Part shown: piece after piece, positions 57,581-64,000 of the stretch
Layout of the letters: each line of letters starts with the position of its first letter
How positions within the stretch are numbered: the stretch's first letter is position 1
From: Bernardetia sp. MNP-M8
GTDB lineage: Bacteria; Bacteroidota; Bacteroidia; Cytophagales; Bernardetiaceae
Direction: 5' to 3'
Assembly: GCF_037126285.1 (NCBI RefSeq)
Contig: NZ_CP147012.1
Span: 5,258,001-5,322,000 of the forward strand
Length of the DNA: 64,000 bases
Made by a program: the position numbers and the translations under genes
Notes under the pieces: model-generated
Seen by the model: only the letters and a program-made list of their open reading frames with translations
What the model was told of the DNA's origin: nothing
Databases searched by the model: none

Positions 57581-57774
57581 CCCACTAATAACTCACTAAA
57601 AATCAACCATTTGCAAAACAAATTACATATAAAGTTTTAGAGATAGAAAAAATATAGAATCCTTTTTCTGTCTCTACTGCTAGGAAAAACACCGAAATCC
57701 ATAACATTCAGGTGGCGAAAGCTGAAAAGCCTTATAGAGTAAGCAAATTTTATCATCATCAAATTTTAATAATT

Positions 57775-57999
57775 ATGCCAACTTACAGAGTTTATCTCGC
57801 TTATCCAACTACCCCAGAGCCTATTTGGAATTGGGCTGAAACCATGGTGCGAAAAGATGCACAAACTGCATTACAAGATTCTTATGATAATTGGGTAGCC
57901 TCAAATCCTAACCCATTACCTCCTCCCTTAGCTGAATGTCGTAAAAAAGTAGATCAAGTAATGCAAGAAATTCTTGAAGAACAACATGATATTCATTAA
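57775..57999 (+). CDS. Small protein at the end of the RhiA/collar cluster
   Basis: 74 residues from the ATG at 57775 (an open frame extends upstream without a convincing start). It contains VYLAYPTTPEPIWNWAETM and a helical C-terminus ECRKKVDQVMQEILEEQ. No homologue recognised. It ends just before a bidirectional terminator. Confidence 0.45.
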   Translation: MPTYRVYLAYPTTPEPIWNWAETMVRKDAQTALQDSYDNWVASNPNPLPPPLAECRKKVDQVMQEILEEQHDIH

Positions 58000-58003
58000 T
58001 TTA

Positions 58004-58046
58004 AAAAAACAAACTCTATGATTAATTCAACATAGAGTTTGTTTTA
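58004..58046. terminator. Bidirectional hairpin terminator
   Basis: AAAACAAACTCTATG and CATAGAGTTTGTTTT around a 10-base loop, between the small protein and the convergent response regulator gene. Confidence 0.9.
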
Positions 58047-58048
58047 AT

Positions 58049-58729
58049 TTAATCCATCAAAAAAATTTCACTAGGGTCAATGATATGATTTTTTACGGCA
58101 TATACAATCAATCCTGCTGTATTTCTGACTCCTGTTTTGAGTAAAAGGTTTGATTTGTGTGCTTCTACAGTTTTTGTAGATATAAATAGTTTGTCTCCAA
58201 TTTCTTTGGCAGTAAATTGCTGACAAATAAGTTGTAAAACATCTATTTCTCTTTCTGATAAAGCATCTTTAGATTCAATATTTAATATAGGAGCTTTATT
58301 AGATACCTGTTGTCGGACAACCTCAACTTGATCAGATGTAAAGAAATGTCCCTTTTCATGAACATCAAGAATGATTTTTAGCAGTTCAAATTTATCTGTT
58401 TCTTTAGGAACAAATGCATGAACTCCAATTTTGAGCATGTACCCTAGAAAAGATGCTTTGTAATAAGACGAAAGAACAATAATCTTTAATTCAGGATAAT
58501 TTTTAGTTACTTGTTCGATGACTTCTATTCCATCCCCGTCTTTCATTTTTAAATCTAAAATTACGACATGAGGTATTGAATCAGCATTTTTTAATTTTTC
58601 TATAAATTCTATACCTCCAAAAGCAGTTATAGCAACAGAAATATTATCTTGACTATCCAAAAATTCTTTTAATAAATCGACTACCAATTTATCATCATCT
58701 ACCAAACTTACTGATATAATATTACTCAT
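58049..58729 (-). CDS. LuxR/NarL-family response regulator
   Basis: 226 residues. Receiver domain with the acidic pocket in SLVDDDKLV and phospho-acceptor Asp59 in VVILDLKMKDGDG, then a LuxR-type helix-turn-helix (about 163-222: LSEREIDVLQLICQQFTAKE, KTVEAHKSNLLLKTG). It binds DNA when phosphorylated, presumably by the kinase whose gene overlaps its start by eight bases. It faces the RhiA/collar cluster tail to tail and could regulate it (inference). Confidence 0.93.
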   Translation of the reverse strand: MSNIISVSLVDDDKLVVDLLKEFLDSQDNISVAITAFGGIEFIEKLKNADSIPHVVILDLKMKDGDGIEVIEQVTKNYPELKIIVLSSYYKASFLGYMLKIGVHAFVPKETDKFELLKIILDVHEKGHFFTSDQVEVVRQQVSNKAPILNIESKDALSEREIDVLQLICQQFTAKEIGDKLFISTKTVEAHKSNLLLKTGVRNTAGLIVYAVKNHIIDPSEIFLMD

Positions 58730-59474
58730 TAGAATTAGATTGATTATTTTTTAATAAAAGGATAAATGTAGTACCTATAGGTTTATTGGATTTCAAACGA
58801 TAAGAACCTCTTAATACTTGCATACGCAATTCTATATTTTTCATTCCTAATCCTCTACCATAGGTAGTTGTAGGTATTCCTATTCCATCGTCTTGTAATA
58901 AGAAAGCAAAAGATTTTGAATTTCCTCTTAAAATAATATTGATACTATTAGCTTGAGCATGTTTAATAATATTATTAATTAATTCTTGAAAAATTCTGAA
59001 TATATTTAATTTTTGCTGCTTATTTAAGTCAAAACTCAAGAGCATAGAGCAAGTTAATGTAATATTATATTTTTTTTTATAAGGTGCAATAAAATCAGCA
59101 ATCAATTCTTCTAGTGAAGATTCTTCTATCAGAGGAGGTGTTAGCTCATGAGAAATATTTCTAGCTGTTGCAATCCCTTGTGCAAGAAGTCGGTTTAACT
59201 TATCATCTTTATTCATTAATTTGATACGATACAACTGTCCAATTAAATCGTCGTGCAAATCAGATGAAATACGTTCTCTTTCTCGTTCAAGAATTTGAAT
59301 ACTACTATTTACTAATTCTTTCTGATGAGAAATGATAAGGGAATTTTTTTCCTGAATTTCTTTTCTAATGCGATTTATATAGGTTTTACTAAGTAAGATT
59401 ATAAAACCAACTAAAACAGATAATACACCAATATTAGTTGTTATCCATATAAAAGTGTGAATCGGTTTGTCCAT
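58722..59474 (-). CDS. Membrane-bound sensor histidine kinase (HisKA_3)
   Basis: 250 residues. One N-terminal membrane segment (about 8-30) and a short coiled coil lead to the HisKA_3 dimerisation domain with His74 in RISSDLHDDLIGQL. The HATPase domain has ELINNIIKHAQA, DDGIGIP and GRGLGMKNIELRMQ. This is the NarX/DesK-type kinase that pairs with LuxR-type regulators. Almost no sensor domain of its own, so the multi-spanning protein encoded upstream (overlap of 41 bases) may provide sensing. Confidence 0.93.
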   Translation of the reverse strand: MDKPIHTFIWITTNIGVLSVLVGFIILLSKTYINRIRKEIQEKNSLIISHQKELVNSSIQILERERERISSDLHDDLIGQLYRIKLMNKDDKLNRLLAQGIATARNISHELTPPLIEESSLEELIADFIAPYKKKYNITLTCSMLLSFDLNKQQKLNIFRIFQELINNIIKHAQANSINIILRGNSKSFAFLLQDDGIGIPTTTYGRGLGMKNIELRMQVLRGSYRLKSNKPIGTTFILLLKNNQSNSNE

Positions 59475-60099
59475 TTTTTTGTAAATAGTAGATAAGTGAA
59501 ATATAATACACCTGCAATGCTAAAGCTCTTAAAAACCAAAACCAAGCAACCAGTTCTATATTTTCACTTACCAAATAATTATTTGAAGCAGCTAATAATG
59601 TATCAAGAGCAAAAAAAACTAATATTGCATTATTTAGTAACATTCTTGACTTACTAAATTTCATTTTTCCACTTATAATAAAATAAATGTCTGTCATACT
59701 CAATAACATAACAGCAAAACTATATACAGTTCTATCATAAGAATTAAAATTTACAGCATTATAACCAAATACAAACTGTAAAATCATAGGAAAAAGCGAA
59801 AAACACAAAACAATAATAATGTTTTTTATATCAAAAAGATAAAAATATTTAAAATAAAGAAAAAATAGAAATGAAAAATTTAGAAAAGAAGATAGAGAAA
59901 ATAAAAATAAATTAGAACTTTTTGTAAAAATAGGGTATAATTGAGATATTAACTCCATGAGAAGTAAAAAAGAGAAATACATTATACCCCATTTGAATAA
60001 TAATCGCTTGTTATAAATAATCTGTAATATTAAACCTAGAATAAGTAATAGTATAGATGTATATAAAAAATAGTCTATGAGTTGTTCTAATACCTTCAA
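59434..60099 (-). CDS. Multi-spanning membrane protein of the two-component operon
   Basis: 221 residues with about seven hydrophobic segments and short loops, ending YYLQKNGQTDSHFYMDNN. It resembles 7TM sensor modules such as 7TMR-DISM without a catalytic part. The best start is TTG at 60099 (MKVLEQLIDYFLY); no suitable ATG exists near the N-terminus. The gene overlaps the kinase gene by 41 bases, so the three genes form one operon and this protein is a candidate signal receptor. Confidence 0.6.
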   Translation of the reverse strand: MKVLEQLIDYFLYTSILLLILGLILQIIYNKRLLFKWGIMYFSFLLLMELISQLYPIFTKSSNLFLFSLSSFLNFSFLFFLYFKYFYLFDIKNIIIVLCFSLFPMILQFVFGYNAVNFNSYDRTVYSFAVMLLSMTDIYFIISGKMKFSKSRMLLNNAILVFFALDTLLAASNNYLVSENIELVAWFWFLRALALQVYYISLIYYLQKNGQTDSHFYMDNN

Positions 60100-60169
60100 A
60101 TTCTGTAATTGTTATGGTTAAAATATCATAATCAAAATTATTTATATGTACTTCTATTTTAGAAGTTGT

Positions 60170-60874
60170 TTAAGCCTTTGGTACAGACTCAAACAAATTA
60201 TATCCAGAAGGAGAAAAAGGAGGAATTGGTTTAGTTACATCCATAAAAAATTTAGGAGTTGCCAACTTGCCATTTACAGGAATAGGTTTATCACATAGAA
60301 TTAGTTCTATGATATTTCCATAGTCTTTATCCTCTTGAATTCCGAAAAAGGAATATAATTGCTCTGACTTTGTATTGTCAAATATATTACTTAAATCTAC
60401 AAATGGTACTGTCATGGCTTTCAATATGCCATTTGCAGTAGGCATTGATGCATATTGAGTTTGACTATTTTTAAACCATAGTTTAGAGTATAATTGCCAT
60501 CTAAGCGAACGCTTCATAGCTTCAGCTTCAGGTAATTCGACAGAAGGAATAGAAACAATGTCATCAGATGGAGGACTAAAATCCAAACTAGGCACAAAAC
60601 TTTTCATGAAAAGATTTTCACCTATTTCATAGTTTTCATTCTCATCAGAGACAGAATCAACTAGAAAAAAAACAAACTGCATTCCCCATATTCCTAAATA
60701 AACATGGATTGAATCAATAGTTTTTTGAGTATCCTTTTGGATTTGCAACCATTTGTTATACTCCTCTCTGCTAATTTCAAAGCCAGTACCAGAAGTAAGG
60801 TAGTCTAGTCCTAATGTCGTATTATTAATTTGTCCCCACTTAGCAATAGCCAATTTCACTTGTAATATATTCAT
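60170..60874 (-). CDS. Soluble protein of unknown function
   Basis: 234 residues from the ATG at 60874 (MNILQVKLAIAKWGQINNTT); the open frame continues to 60919, but those residues are hydrophobic and upstream of the likely start. No signal peptide. Features include LGLDYLTSGTGFEISREEY, DSIHVYLGIWGMQFVFF and a Pro-rich middle (LDFSPPSDDIVSIPSVELPE). I do not recognise it. It precedes the two-component operon on the same strand by 70 bp and resembles the cluster at 54-58 kb in being soluble, accessory and without relatives I know. Confidence 0.5.
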   Translation of the reverse strand: MNILQVKLAIAKWGQINNTTLGLDYLTSGTGFEISREEYNKWLQIQKDTQKTIDSIHVYLGIWGMQFVFFLVDSVSDENENYEIGENLFMKSFVPSLDFSPPSDDIVSIPSVELPEAEAMKRSLRWQLYSKLWFKNSQTQYASMPTANGILKAMTVPFVDLSNIFDNTKSEQLYSFFGIQEDKDYGNIIELILCDKPIPVNGKLATPKFFMDVTKPIPPFSPSGYNLFESVPKA

Positions 60875-60974
60875 GATTAGTACGTTGGATAATAGTATTA
60901 TAATTAGATTAGACAACAAAGTTTATGCAAGTAACAAATTTATCAAATATTAACCAAGCAAGAAAAGAATATTT

Positions 60975-61065
60975 AATTGTAGAGAGTTTGTCTGTAATAT
61001 TTGATTTTAGACAAAAAAAATATCCTTGAAAAGAATCATCTAAAATCTGAAAGTAGTCAATTTGG
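60975..61065 (-). pseudogene. Decayed fragment of the BatA-domain gene
   Basis: About 90 bp match 53128-53215 inside the BatA-domain gene, including an exact GAGAGTTTGTCTGTAATATT and later ATATCC/ATTTCC...AAAAGAAT(C/T)ATCTAAAA. Indels destroy the frame. The orientation is the same as the parent. Confidence 0.75.
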
Positions 61066-61120
61066 AAAACCAATATAAAGGATATTTTCTATTTAGTTTA
61101 AAGTAACTGAGCAAAATTAT

Positions 61121-61498
61121 TTATATGCAAATAGAATCTTGCTCTGTATCTACATTTTCAATAGTTATAGTATTACATCTCTCAAAAGCAATCACATTTC
61201 CATATTCAGGCTTTGCATACAGACGTACAGGAGTATCTCCTAAGCCTATAATTTTGATATTTCTCACATCATGGATTAGCAATTCATAACCATCATAAAC
61301 TTCTCTAAAATTATAATTTGTACTTGATTTACCTGAATTTGCTAAATCTGAAATATGAAAATAATGTCCTTTAAGTTGAATAATTGTATTAGAACCAATT
61401 GCATTTAAAAACTCTTGCACCGTTGTAACTGTGGCTGTTTTTTGTTTTTGATTAGTTTGAGCGAGTACTCCACCTTTATTAGATACATCCTCATTTGG
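61121..61498 (-). pseudogene. Fragment of a right-handed beta-helix type protein
   Basis: The frame encodes VTTVQEFLNAIGSNTIIQLK, then GHYFHISDL, RNIKIIGLGDTPVRLYAKP and a stop after TEQDSICI. A short continuation upstream (NKGGVLAQTNQKQKTAT) ends at an in-frame stop, with no ATG. The pattern is the first turns of a parallel beta-helix (NTI..L..G.Y; I.I.G), but the signal peptide and most of the helix are missing. A hairpin element lies immediately upstream. Confidence 0.55.
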
Positions 61499-61533
61499 TT
61501 AAACTTGAGCGATTGATTGACCAGAAAATAATA

Positions 61534-61716
61534 AACGTTATCACGATTAATTATTCATGTGTGTTTAGTTTAGCTTCGCTGAGCACTACGTCGTTCGCAG
61601 AACTGAACAATCACGCTTCCTCAGAAGCATGATTAAAGCACAAAATGATGCTTCTGAGGAAGCGACAAATTCGTTTGTTAGCAAACGAATGCACAAAAAT
61701 AACTGTGATAACGGTT
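61534..61716. repeat. Dispersed hairpin element, copy 3 (long form)
   Basis: 183 bp with ends AACGTTATCACG and CTGTGATAACGGTT. The interior contains a 16-bp perfect stem, GCTTCCTCAGAAGCAT against ATGCTTCTGAGGAAGC, a smaller CAGTT-type hairpin around TACGTCGTTCGC, and TTCGTTTG..CAAACGAA. It shares ends with copies 1 and 2 and internal sequence with 34871-34937. Confidence 0.75.
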
Positions 61717-61733
61717 AAAAATTAAATAACAAA

Positions 61734-61769
61734 AAAAAGCATTTCCAAAATTAATTAGAAATGCTTTTT
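61734..61769 (-). terminator. Terminator of SRP RNA copy 1
   Basis: AAAAAGCATTTC and GAAATGCTTTTT form a 12-bp stem with T run on the minus strand, 80 bp downstream of the RNA. Confidence 0.75.
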
Positions 61770-61850
61770 GTATTCAAGTGAATACTAAGTAGGATAGAAT
61801 TGGATAAATTCTTAAAAGTAGAACTAATATCAATTCATAATGTCTTAAAA

Positions 61851-61938
61851 ATGTAGCCGACAATACACCGCTCAACCATCTACCCTTGCTGCCTTCCGAC
61901 CCTGGGGGAGTTCAACAGGAGCTAGTCACGCCGACCAC
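61851..61938 (-). ncRNA. ffs: Small SRP RNA (4.5S-like), copy 1
   Basis: The minus strand carries the SRP RNA apical hallmark GGTCGGAAGGCAGCAAGG with the GGAA tetraloop and asymmetric loop bound by Ffh M domain. The two ends (GUGGUCGGCG and UGUCGGCUAC) pair over ten bases. It guides membrane-protein synthesis to the translocase. Ends are estimated from pairing and the promoter. A near-identical copy lies 325 bp away. Confidence 0.9.
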
Positions 61939-61942
61939 GATG

Positions 61943-61950
61943 CAAAGGTA
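61943..61950 (-). promoter_or_regulatory. -7 box of SRP RNA copy 1
   Basis: Minus strand TACCTTTG followed by CATCGTGG. The same 16 bases, except one, precede copy 2, so a shared promoter is likely. Confidence 0.6.
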
Positions 61951-62103
61951 CTACTTTTTTTTAGAGATGCAAGCAAAAGTCAGTATTTTTTTTATCTTTT
62001 TTCTTATTATTTTCAAATAACTCAATAACTACTTAAAAATCATTGAGTTACAAATAGTATTTTTTTTGAAGAAAAAAATAAGCATTAAAAAAAACTCAAT
62101 AAA

Positions 62104-62150
62104 AAAAGGTATTTCTAAATCAGAATAAAACTGAGTTAAAAATACCTTTT
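62104..62150 (-). terminator. Terminator of SRP RNA copy 2
   Basis: AAAAGGTATTT and AAATACCTTTT form the stem of a longer hairpin 26 bp past the RNA 3' end; T run on the minus strand. Confidence 0.75.
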
Positions 62151-62175
62151 CAATGTCTTCTATTTTCATAAGAAA

Positions 62176-62263
62176 ATGTAGCCAGCAATACACCGCTCAA
62201 CCATCTACCCTTGCTGCCTTCCGACCCTGGGGGAGTTCAACAGGAGCTAGTCACGCTGACTAC
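62176..62263 (-). ncRNA. ffs: Small SRP RNA (4.5S-like), copy 2
   Basis: Identical to copy 1 over the whole apical part, including GGTCGGAAGGCAGCAAGG. It differs at four bases in the terminal stem (5' GUAGUCAGCG, 3' UGCUGGCUAC). All four changes keep the ten pairs. It has its own promoter box and terminator. Confidence 0.9.
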
Positions 62264-62267
62264 GATG

Positions 62268-62275
62268 CAAAGGTA
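62268..62275 (-). promoter_or_regulatory. -7 box of SRP RNA copy 2
   Basis: Minus strand TACCTTTG, in the same position relative to the RNA as at copy 1. Confidence 0.6.
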
Positions 62276-62430
62276 CGAATCTTTTTCAGACATGCAATAG
62301 CTTCAATAAAAATTTATGAAGAAATTTGGCTAAAAACAGTCTTTAAATTTTGAATTATGATTTAAGTTACTTACTTTCAAGGTTTTGTGTAAATTAATTA
62401 ATTTTTAAATTATATCTAAAAAGTATTTTT

Positions 62431-63783
62431 TCAAGCAGATTTAAGTTCCAAGACGGTAATTTCTGGCAAAATTCCAATTCTTCCTGGGTAACCCAAATAA
62501 CCAAAACCACGATTGACATATAGATACTGGTTTTCATGCTTGTACAAATCTGCCCATTGTTCATACATATATTTCACAGGACTCCATTTGAAAACTTCTG
62601 TATCGATACCAAACTGCATTCCGTGTGTATGTCCTGCTAAAGTCAAATCAATATCTTTGAAAGCTCGTTTTTGAATATTCATTTTATCATAATAGTCTGT
62701 ATAAAGTTTTGCCTTCGAACCATTTACTTGTGCGTCCCAATGACTAGGGTCATGAGAAAGTAAAATCTTTACAGGTGCATCTTCACTTCCTTTATAGGCT
62801 TTTTCCAAATCTCCATGACGAGCAAAATTTCCTTTTGCGCCCCAGTTTTCAATTCCGATAAGAGCAATTTTTTCATTATTAGTTTCTAAAAAATGGTGTT
62901 CATTCATAAGTAACTTCCAACCCATTCTACCATGGGTTGCTTTTAAATCTTCTAAGTTTTTGCGTTTCGCTGCTGGAGATTCCCATTGTACATAATCCCC
63001 ATAGTCATGATTTCCTAACGTAGAATAAACACCCATTGGAGCTTTGAGTTTACTAAAAATATCTTGATAGTCTTTCATTTCCTTTGCCATATTATTTACC
63101 AAATCACCCGTAAATAAAATAACATCAGGCTTTTGTTTCATAATCAAATCAATTCCACCCTCAACGGCTTTTTTATTAAAAAAACTTCCCGAATGAACAT
63201 CTGAAATCTGAACCATTTTTATTCCATCAAAAGCCTTTGGAAGATTTGGCAAAACGATTGTCTTTTTTCTGACCGTGTAATCATGCGCCCCTGAAACAAT
63301 TCCCCAACTAAGTGTAACTAAGGGAGTAGCCATTGCAACAACCCCTGCTTTCATCAAAAACTCTGAACGAGGAATTTTATTTGCTCCTTCTTTAATTTCT
63401 TCTGTATTTTGATCAGTCGTTCCTACTACATCAGAAATTTCAGAAGTAATTGACGGATTTATTTTGTAATATACCCAAGTGAAAAGACGAATTACATCAT
63501 CAATTATAAGGAATAAAGCACCAAAAATTTTAGAAATATAGAGCATAAATGCCCAAGTCAGTAAAAACTGCCTAAATGTATAAGGAATTTGGTCAGCAGG
63601 AAAGAAATTATAGACTACAATTCCTCCAAGTGTCAGAGCATTTATTCCCCAATAAATAAAATGAATAGTTTTGCGAGTGCTTTCACTTGAGGAAATAGTA
63701 AGTGTTTTGACAAGTTGAAAAATATAAACATCTAATAAAAGAAGTATAACAACAAAGACAAGTGAAAATAATTGTCGATTCAT
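62431..63783 (-). CDS. Membrane-anchored metallophosphoesterase
   Basis: 450 residues. The N-terminal third has four membrane segments (about 3-20, 34-58, 65-95, 150-170) and a cytoplasmic loop rich in Thr and Glu. The catalytic domain (about 190-445) has the full calcineurin-like metal signature: ISDVHSG, FTGDLVNN, GNHDYGDY, LSHDPSHWD and AGHTHGMQFG. This is the YaeI/YkuE-type group of two-metal phosphoesterases; some relatives hydrolyse lipid headgroups such as UDP-diacylglucosamine. Substrate not predictable here. Transcribed alone. Confidence 0.9.
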   Translation of the reverse strand: MNRQLFSLVFVVILLLLDVYIFQLVKTLTISSSESTRKTIHFIYWGINALTLGGIVVYNFFPADQIPYTFRQFLLTWAFMLYISKIFGALFLIIDDVIRLFTWVYYKINPSITSEISDVVGTTDQNTEEIKEGANKIPRSEFLMKAGVVAMATPLVTLSWGIVSGAHDYTVRKKTIVLPNLPKAFDGIKMVQISDVHSGSFFNKKAVEGGIDLIMKQKPDVILFTGDLVNNMAKEMKDYQDIFSKLKAPMGVYSTLGNHDYGDYVQWESPAAKRKNLEDLKATHGRMGWKLLMNEHHFLETNNEKIALIGIENWGAKGNFARHGDLEKAYKGSEDAPVKILLSHDPSHWDAQVNGSKAKLYTDYYDKMNIQKRAFKDIDLTLAGHTHGMQFGIDTEVFKWSPVKYMYEQWADLYKHENQYLYVNRGFGYLGYPGRIGILPEITVLELKSA

Positions 63784-64000
63784 AAAAGTAAAAAGTAGAA
63801 AGTGAAAATTTAAAGAAGGTCATTTATGACTTATATTTTGAGGTAAAGCCATAGATCTTTAATTTATTTCGACGAGTAAATTAAAAAAGCCGATTGATAA
63901 ATTCAGTTTGGTAAACGAATTGAACTTTGTTTGGTTAGTTTTAAAACGTTATTTGATAGAAATTAAACACTATTTAACTTCATTGTAAACTATCTAATTA

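Noticed and set aside
62153-62353. Open frame of 66 codons across SRP RNA copy 2
   Set aside because: It lies antisense over a structured RNA whose other copy shows pairing-preserving changes; coding is implausible.

Overview
The window looks like chromosomal DNA from an AT-rich Bacteroidota, most probably a gliding marine Cytophagales of the Bernardetia/Flexibacter type (inference). Supporting signs are TAnnTTTG-type promoter boxes, few purine-rich ribosome binding sites, a BatA-like protein, a Bacteroidota-style M14 peptidase, DUF6443/RHS wall proteins and PilJ-PAS-SpoIIE signalling. I found no rRNA, tRNA, CRISPR array or prophage. Genes are well separated and many gene ends carry clear hairpin terminators.

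Region by region. 1-11.2 kb: metK, a large surface protein with five 234-bp tandem repeats and a C-terminal S74 chaperone domain, tilS, a duplicated family of degenerate-RING/membrane proteins, rfbD and purH. 11.2-20.4 kb: a hairpin repeat element, a lone AAA ATPase, a DUF2721 protein, a WG-repeat protein, a small membrane protein and a 1339-residue PilJ/PAS/PP2C signalling protein; two runs of 7-bp tandem repeats lie here. 20.4-26.1 kb: an M14 carboxypeptidase, then a wreck of mobile DNA holding a truncated IS630-type transposase, a dead ISAs1-family element, a 5'-truncated Rhs fragment and an unknown pseudogene. 26.1-34.8 kb: marC, a SiaB-like kinase with its SiaC-like substrate, a lytic transglycosylase, rtcB, a small conserved protein, a SpoU-type methyltransferase and a hybrid histidine kinase.

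34.9-47.5 kb is a polymorphic-toxin (Rhs) locus. It holds a broken YD/PKD protein, a full-length Rhs protein with a variable toxin tip, a candidate immunity gene, an orphan tip that reuses the same linker but carries an unrelated cysteine-hydrolase-like domain, an overlapping lipoprotein (probable immunity), scraps of further Rhs copies and a second dead ISAs1 element. 47.7-50.7 kb is a tight thiM-thiE-tenA-thiD thiamine salvage operon. 51-53.6 kb holds a small conserved protein and a BatA-domain protein.

54-58 kb is an unusual accessory cluster: a protein of unknown type, two tandem RhiA-like proteins, a phage-tail-collar-like protein and a small protein, none with a signal peptide. It faces a membrane protein/histidine kinase/LuxR regulator operon at 58-60.1 kb. 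The last part holds another protein of unknown type, decayed gene scraps, a hairpin element, two adjacent SRP RNA genes whose differences preserve base pairing, and a membrane-anchored metallophosphoesterase.

The observations most worth following are the Rhs tip-swapping locus, the RhiA/collar cluster, the twin SRP RNA genes, the split/fused RING-like family and several families of hairpin repeats, one of which seems to sit between rtcB and its terminator.
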